In this document: piece after piece, positions 48,772 through 57,782 of the stretch
Numbering within the stretch: position 1 is the first letter of the stretch
How the letters are laid out: every line of letters begins with the position of its first letter
Origin: Deltaproteobacteria bacterium
GTDB taxonomy: Bacteria; Myxococcota_A; UBA796; SXON01
Length of the DNA stretch: 59,729 nt
Assembly (NCBI GenBank): GCA_947484175.1
Contig: CANKOI010000012.1
Span: forward strand, 1-59,729
Direction of reading: 5' to 3'
Position numbers and translations under genes: made by a program
The notes under the pieces: model-generated
The model's database searches: none
What the model was told of the DNA's origin: nothing
What the model saw: only the letters and a program-made list of their open reading frames with translations

Positions 48772-50264
48772 CGCGCGTGTTGCTGGATGGGCGCACACTC
48801 TCGCCTGCCGCGGTGGCTGCGGTGGCCGGGGGCGCAGAGATCGGGCTGACCGACGAAGCGCGAGAGCGCATGACGCGCTCGGCGGCGGCGTACCCGCACG
48901 AGCCCAGCGTGCTCCACACCAAGCGCCGGTTTCTGGTCGGGGAGGGCCACAGCGGCGGCGAGGACCTTGTGCGGAGCTTCGTGCTGGGTCACTGCGCGGG
49001 AGTGGGCGAGTCGCTTCCGGTCGGCAGTGTGCGTGCGCTCATCGTGTGCCGGGCGAACGTGCTGGCCTCGGGGCATTCCGGCGTTCGGCCGGGCCTCGTG
49101 GATGCGCTGGCCCGCCTGCTCGCCGAGGGCGTGATCCCCGTGGTGCCCTCGCAGGGCTCGGTAGGCGCGGCGGGCGACCTCGCTCCGCTGGCGCACGTGG
49201 CGCGCGTGCTTTTCGGCTTCGGCGGGGACGCGGTGCTCTCCAGCGGCGCGCGCGGCGCTTCGCCCCTGCCCGCATACGTGCCAACCGCCAAAGAAGCGCT
49301 GGCGATGATCAACGGCGCCACCCTCACCAGCGCTCTGGCCGCGCTGGCGGTGCACCGTTCCCACCGCGTCCTCGATGGCGCGCTCGATGCCTGCGCCCTC
49401 ACCTTGGCCGTCTCTCATGCCGACCGCGGGCTCCTCAGCGACAATGTGCTCCGGGCGCGTGGCCACTCTGGAGGCCGCGTGGCCGCTGAGCGGTTGCGGC
49501 GCCGTCTCGGCTCCCCGGGCCTCGGCTCCCACTCGCCCGACGCCTTCTCCCTGCGCGCCGCCCCCGCCGTGCTCGGTACCGCCCTCGACGCCCTCGCGTG
49601 GGTGGAGTCCACCGTTACCACCGAGCTCAACGGCGCATGCGACAACCCGCTGTGGTTCGAGGACGAAGGGGTTGTCGAGGGCGGAAACTTCCACGGAGCG
49701 CCCGTCGCGCTGGCCATGGACACGCTCCGCATCGCCCTCACCCAAGTGGCCACGCAGAGTGAGCGGCGCACCTTTCGCCTCACCTCCGCCTCGCTCTCGC
49801 GCGACCTGCCCAGCTACCTCGTGGCGGGCACCGGCCTGAACAGCGGATTCATGCTCGCGCAGTACACCGCGGCCTCACTGGCCAGCGAGTGCAAGGGCCT
49901 CTCCCACCCCGCGAGTGTGGACAGCATCCCCACTGTGCAGCACCACGAAGATCACGTGAGCATGGGGCCGATCGCGGCACGGCTCACCTTGCGGGTCTTG
50001 GAGTGTGTGGCCGACATCGTGGGCATCGAGGTGCTGCTCGCCGCCCAAGCGATGGACTGGCGGTTGCGGGGCGAGACGGTGCGGGAGGGCGAGGTCGTGC
50101 GCGGCACGCCGGAGACCTTCTCACCCGAGCTGATGCAGCTGCATGCGCGGGTGCGGGGGGTCGTGGGGTTTTGGCACGACGACCAAGTGATGCACCCCGC
50201 GCTTCAGGCGGTGGGGCGGTTGGTGAGGGAAGGGTTGGGTGAGGAGGGGGGGGTGCGGTGGTAG
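48768..50264 (+). CDS. Histidine ammonia-lyase homologue lacking the MIO serine (likely pseudoenzyme)
   Basis: A 498-residue, full-length relative of the preceding gene, overlapping it by 4 bases (ATGA). The MIO triad is Ala134-Ala135-Gly136 (GSVGAAGDLAPLAH), so the serine that is dehydrated to form MIO is absent. The YGxNTGFG loop is replaced by VLHTKRRFLVGEG, removing the catalytic Tyr; the Gln and second Tyr are Pro257 and Phe260. Substrate-contact residues remain: His75, Asn182, Arg263, Phe308 and Glu394. The frame is intact over its whole length, arguing for a selected non-catalytic role, perhaps a partner subunit, since MIO lyases are tetramers with shared active sites. Confidence 0.85.
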   Translation: MTRVLLDGRTLSPAAVAAVAGGAEIGLTDEARERMTRSAAAYPHEPSVLHTKRRFLVGEGHSGGEDLVRSFVLGHCAGVGESLPVGSVRALIVCRANVLASGHSGVRPGLVDALARLLAEGVIPVVPSQGSVGAAGDLAPLAHVARVLFGFGGDAVLSSGARGASPLPAYVPTAKEALAMINGATLTSALAALAVHRSHRVLDGALDACALTLAVSHADRGLLSDNVLRARGHSGGRVAAERLRRRLGSPGLGSHSPDAFSLRAAPAVLGTALDALAWVESTVTTELNGACDNPLWFEDEGVVEGGNFHGAPVALAMDTLRIALTQVATQSERRTFRLTSASLSRDLPSYLVAGTGLNSGFMLAQYTAASLASECKGLSHPASVDSIPTVQHHEDHVSMGPIAARLTLRVLECVADIVGIEVLLAAQAMDWRLRGETVREGEVVRGTPETFSPELMQLHARVRGVVGFWHDDQVMHPALQAVGRLVREGLGEEGGVRW

Positions 50265-50268
50265 GGGC

Positions 50269-51720
50269 TCAGAACTGAAAATAAATAAACGCCGCCTCCG
50301 ACGTGGGCACACTCGAGAACGCCGCCACCACGCAAAAGGCCCAAAACGTGGTCTGCATCGCGGGCCAGGCCCAAGTGCCCCTCACCCGCGGTAGCACGTG
50401 CCGTTCGGCAACCATCGCCAGCACCAGCGGTACGGCGGCGAAGGCGCAGAGGCCCAGCATCGCGGTGGTCACAATCCACTGGTCGCGGCTGCCCGCGAGC
50501 GGGTTCAGGAGCAAGTGTTCGCCGAGGCGTGCCAGCGAAGGCTCGCGGAAGATGTGCATGCCCAGAAGCGTGAATCCGAACATCACGGGAACAGTGAGCC
50601 AGCGCCACCCCCCCTTCTTCTTCTGCTTCTTGGGGATGCGAGCGATGACCAGCGTATAGAGCGTGCCGATGCAGAAGTAGTAGAACCCCCAGGCGATGAA
50701 GTTCCACGTGGATCCATGCCAGATGCCCGACAGCAACATGGTGATCAACAGCGCGCGCGAGGTGGTCCCGAAGGTGCCCCATTCGCCGGTGAAGGGGATG
50801 GTGATCCAGCGCCGCACCCACTCGGAGAAGCAGACAGGAACGTACACGTAGTCTCGCAGCCACGTGGAGAACGACATGTGCCAGCGCTGCCAGAACTCCA
50901 TCGGGGTGGCGGCCATGTAGGGGTGGTCGAAGTTCTTCATCAGCTCGATGCCGAACATGCGCGACACCCCGCGCGCGATGTCGGTGTAGCCGGAGAAGTC
51001 GGCGAGGGCCTGAATGGTGAAGCCGAGCGCTCCGGCCCAGATCATGCCCCACGAGGGGCTGTCGGCGTTGAAGATGGTGTCGACGAAGGGCGAGATCGTG
51101 TCGGCCAGCGCCATCTTCTTGAACGCGCCCCACAGGGCGAGCCCGAGTCCGGAGGTGAGGTAGTCGACGGAGAACCGCCGCGGCGCTTCGAGCTGCGGCA
51201 GCACGTTCTGCGGTCGTTCCACGGGCCCCGCGACCAGCTGCGGAAACCAGCTCCCGTAGAGGAAGTAGTCCACCGCGTCGCGCCGGACCTGGATCTTCTC
51301 GCGGTACACATCGATGCTGTAGGCGAGGTTGTGGAAGGTGTAGAAGGAGAGCCCCAGCGGGAGCGCGAGCTTCCAGGCCGCGATGGCGCCTGCCTGTTCG
51401 GGGGTGGTGAACCGCGGGATCAGCTCCCCGGCGAACCAGCCGAAGTACTTGAACCACACCAGGTTGAGTACGCTGCCGGCCACGACGAGGGCGAGCACCG
51501 CGCCTCGACGGGAGGGCCAACGCTCCATCGCTCGGCCCGCCAGGTAGTTGCTGCCCGTCACTGCGGCCAAGAGCAGGCACAGCTTGGGGCTGAGCCAGCC
51601 GTAGAAGACGTAGCTCGCGCCGAGCAGGAGCAGGTTCTGCACCCGCCGACTCGGGATCGCCCAATACACCACGAGGAGCAGCGCCACGAACAGGAAGAAT
51701 TCAGGCTGCAGGAACGACAT
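50269..51720 (-). CDS. AlgI-type MBOAT O-acyltransferase
   Basis: A 483-residue integral membrane protein with about 11 helices. Family marks: ASYVFYGWLSP near the start, LPLGLSFYTFHNLAYSIDVY, FPQLVAGPVERP, and the two MBOAT histidines in FWQRWHMSFSTWLRDYVY (near 280) and IWHGSTWNF (near 335). AlgI-type proteins pass acetyl groups across the inner membrane to a periplasmic SGNH partner, encoded by the overlapping upstream gene. It probably acetylates an exported polysaccharide. It ends 4 bases from the convergent lyase homologue. Confidence 0.93.
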   Translation of the reverse strand: MSFLQPEFFLFVALLLVVYWAIPSRRVQNLLLLGASYVFYGWLSPKLCLLLAAVTGSNYLAGRAMERWPSRRGAVLALVVAGSVLNLVWFKYFGWFAGELIPRFTTPEQAGAIAAWKLALPLGLSFYTFHNLAYSIDVYREKIQVRRDAVDYFLYGSWFPQLVAGPVERPQNVLPQLEAPRRFSVDYLTSGLGLALWGAFKKMALADTISPFVDTIFNADSPSWGMIWAGALGFTIQALADFSGYTDIARGVSRMFGIELMKNFDHPYMAATPMEFWQRWHMSFSTWLRDYVYVPVCFSEWVRRWITIPFTGEWGTFGTTSRALLITMLLSGIWHGSTWNFIAWGFYYFCIGTLYTLVIARIPKKQKKKGGWRWLTVPVMFGFTLLGMHIFREPSLARLGEHLLLNPLAGSRDQWIVTTAMLGLCAFAAVPLVLAMVAERHVLPRVRGTWAWPAMQTTFWAFCVVAAFSSVPTSEAAFIYFQF

Positions 51721-54086
51721 CAGGACTCCATGCCCACGGCGGACACCAATACGGGTGTTCCGGCGCCGGAGACGCTCACTTCCAACACGGCGCCTTCACG
51801 GTCGCGACGGGTGATCGGCACCGACAGCGGCAGGTCGGCGCCATCTTCGAGGCCGGCGAGGGGAACGGTCAAGTGCAGGCGCACTTCGGTGCCGACCCGC
51901 AGGGTAAAGGTGGCCGTCGCGCCGCTGGCGGGGATGGCGTTGGTCTCGGCGCGCACCGCCAGCGCCCGGATCGGACCGTCCCTGCCCAGCGGGGGGGTGG
52001 GCTGTACGGAGGAACGGAGGGTCTCGCCGTCATGCACCCACGCCCGCGACACCATCGCTCGCCGGAGTGTGCTCCGACAGGCGCGCTCGTCGGTGTACAC
52101 CAGCCGGTAGTCGCGGCCGTTCTTCATGGGCTCGCTGCCGTCGGGCGTCACGACGAACACGTTGCCATCGACATGATCGACAACTTTGCCCATCGGCCGG
52201 GTGGTCGTTGCCACGGCGCTCGCGCCCGAAGGGAGCAGCACTCCGTTCTCCGTTACGCGCACCGGCGAGCAGCCGAGGCGGTCTTCGAAGGGCGCGGCGA
52301 GAGCCGCCCGCCCGCGGACGAGCCGAAGGCTTGGCGACGGCAACGAAGGCGGAGGAGGCGCCTCAATCTCAGCCGGGAGGAAGTCGACGAGCCGCGGGGA
52401 GGGCGGTCGCACGACGATCACCTCTCGACCGGCGATCGTGAGTTTCAATTCACGCACCACTACGGCGTGGGTGGTGGAGATGCGGAGGTGCACCGACTCG
52501 GCGGCGGCAGGCAGGTCGAAGTGGAGCGGTCGGATCGTTCCCGCGGGAGGGGAGACGGCGGGGAGGCCGCCGAACTCAACTCCAACGGTGGCCGTTCCCG
52601 TGGGGTCGAGGATCACGAGGTCGGCGGAGAGCGGCCCCGCGGCGAGCCCCTCCGCCCAGGAGAAGGTGAGCGTGCCTTCGGGGAACACCCACCACGCGGC
52701 TTCGCCGTCGGCGTCGCGCGCCGGAAGCGCCGTGTTCCACTCCACGTTCAGCACGCGGCTGCCGGGCTCTCGCGTGGACACATGGATGCGGTCGTTGTTG
52801 TAGATCCACGCTCCATTACACGGCCCCGGTGCGCGCCGGAGGTGTTCCAGCTCGCCGGCCGGCTCGCGCAGCACGAAGGGCGCCGGAAGGTGGCCCGACA
52901 CGAGCCGGAGCCGGTCGTCGGCCACGGCAGCCCATTCCGGGAAGGCCGCGGTGAGCTCGCACGGTTCGTCGCCCGGCTCCGGTGCCCCCAAGGTGAGGGC
53001 GGGCGGTGTTCCTCCGCGCGCGACGGTGAAGGTCGGCGGCACCCACGAACTGAGCATCGGCCCCGTGCCCATCGCGCCCAGCTTCACCAGCGCCGCCGCC
53101 AGCTCCTGGGTGAAGGCCTGCCTCGCCTCCGGGCGCATGTGGTAGCCATCGGGGTAGTCGAGGTCTGACAGGTTGAGCCCGCGGAGGTCCAGCAGCCCGA
53201 CGCCCAGCGCGTTCGTCGTCTCCACGATGTCGCGCTCGACGGCGGCAGGTACGGCGTGACCGGCCGCCTCGGCCGGGCCGACCGGCGGCAGCACCACCAC
53301 GAGGCGACCCCCCGCTTTCGCCACCATGGCCGCGATGGGAGGCAGGTAGCTCTCGGCCCCCGAAGCGGCGAGCCCTTCCTCCTCCTCGGCCGCCTCGCGC
53401 GCTTCGACCACCGGCAGGAGTCGACTCGTGCCCCCGCCATGCTCCTGTCCGAACACCGCCACGCCGGCCTCCGCCGCGAGGTCGCCGCCCTCGTCGTCGC
53501 CGCCGAAGGCCCCGTTCACGAGGGTGTCGCGGAACAGGGCCACCGCAGGGTCGCGGAGCAGCTGCCGCTGGTCGAGCGCCCGCTGCAGCGGCGCGGGCAG
53601 GTGGGTATTCCAAGTGAGCGCGCGGATCACCTCGTCGGGCTCCGCGAAGTGTTGTTCGAGGCCGGCGCGACGCGAAGGCGGCGGGCGCACTTCGAGGAGG
53701 TAGTCGGCCGTCGCGAACAGCAGCACGAGGCGCGGGCGAAGCCCGTTGCCGTACACGCGCTCCTTGAGGATGGCGTACCACGTGGGTGCGGAGGCAATGT
53801 TCTGGGCGAATCGGGCCACCCGGAGCGGGCGCGTCTGGTTTGCCGGAGCCAGCGCCGCGCCGAGCGCCGCTACGTCGAGGTCGGTGCGCGCGAACGACGG
53901 CCCAACGACCACGATGTCGGCGGGGCCGGCGGCGGCCTCCTTGTTCATCGCCACGACCTCGGCGCTGGGCTGCCACGGGGGGCGCGTGGCCAGCACGGAC
54001 CACGCGGGGAGCAGGACGAGGAGCGGCGCCACGAGGGCCAGCAGTAGGCGCGCGACTTGCACGGCGCGCGGCGGCGGCCTCGACAT
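51720..54086 (-). CDS. Periplasmic SGNH (AlgJ/AlgX-like) protein, large
   Basis: A 788-residue protein with an N-terminal TM anchor (VARLLLALVAPLLVLLPAW). The SGNH-type domain has VVVGPSFARTDLD (Ser64 as nucleophile candidate) and DYPDGYHMRPEA (Asp and His near 312-315), as in AlgJ/AlgX. About 440 further residues form beta-rich domains, an addition over the usual 350-480 residue AlgJ. It overlaps the MBOAT start by one base (ATGA-type), so the two form one acetyltransferase system. The substrate is not identified. Confidence 0.82.
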   Translation of the reverse strand: MSRPPPRAVQVARLLLALVAPLLVLLPAWSVLATRPPWQPSAEVVAMNKEAAAGPADIVVVGPSFARTDLDVAALGAALAPANQTRPLRVARFAQNIASAPTWYAILKERVYGNGLRPRLVLLFATADYLLEVRPPPSRRAGLEQHFAEPDEVIRALTWNTHLPAPLQRALDQRQLLRDPAVALFRDTLVNGAFGGDDEGGDLAAEAGVAVFGQEHGGGTSRLLPVVEAREAAEEEEGLAASGAESYLPPIAAMVAKAGGRLVVVLPPVGPAEAAGHAVPAAVERDIVETTNALGVGLLDLRGLNLSDLDYPDGYHMRPEARQAFTQELAAALVKLGAMGTGPMLSSWVPPTFTVARGGTPPALTLGAPEPGDEPCELTAAFPEWAAVADDRLRLVSGHLPAPFVLREPAGELEHLRRAPGPCNGAWIYNNDRIHVSTREPGSRVLNVEWNTALPARDADGEAAWWVFPEGTLTFSWAEGLAAGPLSADLVILDPTGTATVGVEFGGLPAVSPPAGTIRPLHFDLPAAAESVHLRISTTHAVVVRELKLTIAGREVIVVRPPSPRLVDFLPAEIEAPPPPSLPSPSLRLVRGRAALAAPFEDRLGCSPVRVTENGVLLPSGASAVATTTRPMGKVVDHVDGNVFVVTPDGSEPMKNGRDYRLVYTDERACRSTLRRAMVSRAWVHDGETLRSSVQPTPPLGRDGPIRALAVRAETNAIPASGATATFTLRVGTEVRLHLTVPLAGLEDGADLPLSVPITRRDREGAVLEVSVSGAGTPVLVSAVGMES

Positions 54087-54092
54087 GGGGCT

Positions 54093-54098
54093 CGCCTA
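54093..54098 (-). promoter_or_regulatory. -10-like TAGGCG before the SGNH gene
   Basis: TAGGCG lies six bases before the ATG at 54086 on the minus strand, one base different from the TAGGCT boxes at 35447 and 59110. No -35 is visible. On the plus strand, TTACGT (54132-54137) stands six bases before GTG 54144 in the same 57-base gap. Confidence 0.3.
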
Positions 54099-54143
54099 AC
54101 TGGTTCAGCGCCGGACCGGGGCGGGCGCGGGTTACGTGGGCCC

Positions 54144-57023
54144 GTGCTCTTCTTCCTGACCTTGGTGGCCTGCGACGGCCCGGCGTGCCTGGGGGGCGAC
54201 CCCTCCTGCCTGATGCCCTCCCCCTGCGAGGCCGTGACGTACAGCTGCGAGGGTGGCAGCACCGACGCGTACTGGCTCGGCCCGGACGACGTGCCGCCCG
54301 GCGGGCTCGACGCCCTCGGCTCCGTGGGCGATCTGGTACTCCAGAACGACCGCATCGTGGCGGTGATCGAAGCCCTCGACCACCCCCACTACATCGCGCC
54401 CACCGGCGGCAGCATCCTCGACCTCGGCATCACCGGCAAGGACAACGACTCCCTGCGGCACGTGTTTCAGGCCACCGGCCTCCTCCCCGAAGAGGGTTTT
54501 CACTACACCAGCATGGAGCTCGTCAGCGACGGCGACATTCGCGCGGTGCAGCTGCTCGGTACCCTCGATGGCTACCCCGATGTGGCGGTGGCCACCCGCT
54601 ACGAAATCCGCCCCTGCGAGCCCGGCCTGCGCGTGCGTACCGAGATCGGCAACGGCACCCCCGACGCGCTCTCCGTGTACCTCACGGACGGGTTTTACTG
54701 GGGGGGGCGCGAGAACCTGCCCTTCACCCCTCGTGCCGGGGCCGGCTTCACCCATCCCAGCTTCGGCCTCTCCGACATCGGCACCGCCTTCTTCGACGTG
54801 CCCTTCATGGTTGCGGGGATGCACAGCGAGCCGGGCGCCAGCTACGGTGTGGTGGCGTGCAGCGAGGAGCTGCTCAGCGGCTTTCAGAGTGACAACGTCT
54901 CGGCGATGGGGCCGAAACCGCGGGTTTTCCCGGCCCGCGACTGGGACGTGTACGAGCGGTTCATCTTCGCGGCCGACGGCTCCGCGATCTCGGGTGCGGC
55001 CGACCTCGCGTGGGAGCTGCGCGATCAGCTCTGGGGCGAAGCTTGGACCACGCTCTCGGGCACCGTGGAGGCACCGGGCGGCAAGCTCGGCGAGAACCTC
55101 CGCGCCAGCCTGCTGATCGTGGACGCCGACGATGTGCCCGTCACTCACGTGCTGCCTGCGAACGACGGTTCCTGGTCCGCTCGGGTGCCCGCCGACCGTA
55201 CCTACACCCTCCACGCGGAGGCCTTCGGGCGCGAGGTGGCCACGAGCGAGGTGAAGGTGGGGGGCGACCCCGTGGACGTCGGAACCATCACCCTCCCCGC
55301 GGTGGGCGAGGTGTCGATCGACGTGCTGATCGACGGCGTGAGCGACTACGCCGTGGTGAACGTGATCCCGGCGGACGACGCCACGGCCGCCGCCACCGAG
55401 AGCACCGTCTTCGGCTTCTTCGATTCCTGCGCGCCGATGCTCGGGCTCACCCACGGCGGGAGCCCCGCCTGCAACCGCCTGATCGTGAACGGTCCCACGA
55501 CGATCGCGCTCCCGGCGGGCAACTACGACTTCTACACCTCGCGGGGGCCGTTCTCTACCCTCGGCGCCGCGCAGGGCGTGGTGGTGGAGGCCGTCACGGG
55601 TCAGAGCCTCACGCTCGAGGTCACGAGCCTCGATGTGCAGCCGGCCGGCACGCTCACGGGCGACTTCCACGTTCACGGCGGCGCCAGCTTCGACAGCACC
55701 ATGCCCGACGACGACCGCGTCAAAGCGTTCGTGGCGTCGGGGCTCGAAGTCGTGGTGACGACGGAGCACGACGTGGTGAACGACTATGCAGACGCCATCG
55801 AGTCGCTCGGGGTGGCCGACCGCTTCACGCTGTTGACGGGGACCGAAGCAACCGGACACGTGCTGTTCCGCTTCCGCAGCGACTACGGATTTCCGCAGGT
55901 GGTCGGGCACTGGATGTACTGGCCCGTCCTGTACGACCCGACCGCCCCGTGGCGCGGCGCGGCGTACGACGAGAAGGCCGAACCGGGCCTGTTGACGACC
56001 CGGCAGGAAGACCTCGGCTGGAGCCCGACCGACGGCGTCGTGCAGCTCAACCACCCCTATGGTGGGGCCTCCTTCGGCCGCGATTACTCTTGGGCCACCG
56101 CCATGGGGGTCGACCAAACGCTCCCCCTCGACCAGGCGGGGGGAAGCACCAGCCAAGCGATCTTCTTCCACAAGGCCGAAGGCGCCCGGTACGGCAACGA
56201 CGAGTACGACGTGCAGGAAGTGATGAACGGCACCAAGAACGAGGCGCTCCTCCAGTACCGCTCGTTCTGGCACTACCTGCTCGATCAGGGCATCGTGCGG
56301 GCGGGCACGGCCAACTCCGACAGCCACAGCCTCGCGGAGAACGTGCTGGGCACCCCGCGCAATGTGGTGTTCACCACCACCACCCGCGCCGATTTTGACG
56401 TGGCCACCTTCAACGCCGACGTCCGCGCGGGCCACATCCTCGGCACCAACGGGCCGGTCATCGTGGCGAGCGTCGGCGGCCATTCTCCGGGCCTGGAGTC
56501 GTTCGCGCCCGGGGCCGACGACGTGCTCCACATCGAGGTTTCTGCGGCCCCGTGGGTGCCCGTGGCGGAGGTGCGGGTGCTCGTGAACGGCACGGTGCAC
56601 GCCTACACCGACCTCACCCACCCCGCCGACCCCTTGGGGGCGGAAGGCCTCGCGAGGCTGACGCTCGACGTTGCGCTGGCCGACCTCCTCCCCGCCGGCA
56701 CCGCCGACGCGTGGATCGTGGTGGAAGCAGGCTCGCCGCTCGTGGAGCAAGACGACCTCGATTGCAACGGCCTGCCTGACACGGGCGACAACAACGCAGA
56801 CGGCAGCATCGACTGGCGCGACGTGGAGGAGCTCGAAGCCGACCCCGGCGTGAACTGCTTCGACGTGGTGGGGCCGCTCGCCGAGCCTGCCGAGCCCGAG
56901 CGCGGCACGGCCGACTGGCTCTTCCGCACCGTGACGCCCGACGGCTACCCGATGTCGTTCACCAACCCCTTCCTTCTCGACCGCGACGCCGACGGCGTCT
57001 GGTCGGGCCCCGGGCTGCCCTGA
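54144..57023 (+). CDS. Large PHP-domain (CehA/McbA-like) lipoprotein
   Basis: A 959-residue predicted lipoprotein from GTG 54144 (VLFFLTLVACDGP, cysteine at 10, no basic residue). A cysteine-rich start and a roughly 300-residue beta region come first (QNDRIVAVIEALDHPHYIAP). Two carboxypeptidase-regulatory-like beta domains (GTVEAPGGKLGENLRASLLI) follow. A PHP phosphoesterase-like domain has GDFHVHGGASFDSTMPDDDR (near 507), VTTEHDVVNDYAD, VQLNHPYGG and GTANSDSHSLAENV, the metal-ligand pattern of CehA/McbA-like hydrolases. A dockerin-like calcium segment (DTGDNNADGSIDWRDVEEL) is near the end. Probably a surface metallohydrolase; substrate unknown. Confidence 0.82.
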   Translation: MLFFLTLVACDGPACLGGDPSCLMPSPCEAVTYSCEGGSTDAYWLGPDDVPPGGLDALGSVGDLVLQNDRIVAVIEALDHPHYIAPTGGSILDLGITGKDNDSLRHVFQATGLLPEEGFHYTSMELVSDGDIRAVQLLGTLDGYPDVAVATRYEIRPCEPGLRVRTEIGNGTPDALSVYLTDGFYWGGRENLPFTPRAGAGFTHPSFGLSDIGTAFFDVPFMVAGMHSEPGASYGVVACSEELLSGFQSDNVSAMGPKPRVFPARDWDVYERFIFAADGSAISGAADLAWELRDQLWGEAWTTLSGTVEAPGGKLGENLRASLLIVDADDVPVTHVLPANDGSWSARVPADRTYTLHAEAFGREVATSEVKVGGDPVDVGTITLPAVGEVSIDVLIDGVSDYAVVNVIPADDATAAATESTVFGFFDSCAPMLGLTHGGSPACNRLIVNGPTTIALPAGNYDFYTSRGPFSTLGAAQGVVVEAVTGQSLTLEVTSLDVQPAGTLTGDFHVHGGASFDSTMPDDDRVKAFVASGLEVVVTTEHDVVNDYADAIESLGVADRFTLLTGTEATGHVLFRFRSDYGFPQVVGHWMYWPVLYDPTAPWRGAAYDEKAEPGLLTTRQEDLGWSPTDGVVQLNHPYGGASFGRDYSWATAMGVDQTLPLDQAGGSTSQAIFFHKAEGARYGNDEYDVQEVMNGTKNEALLQYRSFWHYLLDQGIVRAGTANSDSHSLAENVLGTPRNVVFTTTTRADFDVATFNADVRAGHILGTNGPVIVASVGGHSPGLESFAPGADDVLHIEVSAAPWVPVAEVRVLVNGTVHAYTDLTHPADPLGAEGLARLTLDVALADLLPAGTADAWIVVEAGSPLVEQDDLDCNGLPDTGDNNADGSIDWRDVEELEADPGVNCFDVVGPLAEPAEPERGTADWLFRTVTPDGYPMSFTNPFLLDRDADGVWSGPGLP

Positions 57024-57781
57024 TGTTCTGCACCGCTTGGCTAGACGGCGTGGCGCAAGGGCCCGTAGAAGCAGGTCTCGTGGACGGCGACCTCGGCGGC
57101 GCCCACCGCGTTTGCCCCGCCACCTCTGTGGGCCTCACGCCCACCGCCTACGCGATCATTGAGCCTGAGAACCTGTACGGTCGCATCCTCGCCACTGGCA
57201 CGCTCACCGGAAGCTGGGCGGTGAACGACCGCCTGGAGCTCTACACCCGGCTCGAGGCGGTCCGTTTGGACATGCTCATCGCCGCCATTTCCACCTCGGC
57301 GCTGGGTCCCGGCTACACGACAGTCGGTGCCAGTTGGCGTGGGGTGGACGGGGAGAAGTGGGCGCTGGCCGTTCAGGGCAAGCTGGTGCTGCCGACGGCT
57401 TTTGTGCACGACGAACACAGCGCTCCTCTGGCCGCCGACGCGGGTGTGCAGTTCGTGTGGGCGGCTCGGGACACGCTGCTCGTCCATGCGGCGCTGATGC
57501 CCAACGTGGGCATGGCCCTTGGCGGCGGCCCGCTCTACCCGCGGGTGGGCGTGAACGTCGACGCAGGCGCCGAGTGGAGGGCGTTCCCGCGCTTCGCCTT
57601 CGTGCTCGACGGCATCTCGGCCTTCGGGCGCACGGACACCCTCGACTACGCGGGCGTGGGAGTCGGCTTTCGCGGCGGAATAGGCGAACACGCGGGGCTC
57701 GCTCTCGAGGCCCGGGTGCCGCTGGTAGGGCGCGAGCGTGCGCTCACGTCGGCCGACGTTCGGTTCGACTGGCGGTTCTGA
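57023..57781 (+). CDS. Probable outer-membrane beta-barrel protein
   Basis: A 252-residue protein of alternating amphipathic strands ending in a phenylalanine (VRFDWRF), the usual terminal signal for barrel insertion. Examples are LYGRILATGTLTGSWAVNDR and YPRVGVNVDAGAEWRAFPRF. MFCTAWLDGVAQ at the start is not a good signal peptide, so either the start or the export route is unclear. ATG 57023 overlaps the stop of the PHP lipoprotein gene (TGATG), suggesting a joint envelope function. Confidence 0.68.
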   Translation: MFCTAWLDGVAQGPVEAGLVDGDLGGAHRVCPATSVGLTPTAYAIIEPENLYGRILATGTLTGSWAVNDRLELYTRLEAVRLDMLIAAISTSALGPGYTTVGASWRGVDGEKWALAVQGKLVLPTAFVHDEHSAPLAADAGVQFVWAARDTLLVHAALMPNVGMALGGGPLYPRVGVNVDAGAEWRAFPRFAFVLDGISAFGRTDTLDYAGVGVGFRGGIGEHAGLALEARVPLVGRERALTSADVRFDWRF

Positions 57782-57782
57782 C

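Noticed and set aside
54132..56750. An 872-codon minus-strand open frame inside the PHP lipoprotein gene
   Set aside because: Composition is Arg/His/Val-rich and without domains; it mirrors the codon pattern of the real gene on the plus strand.
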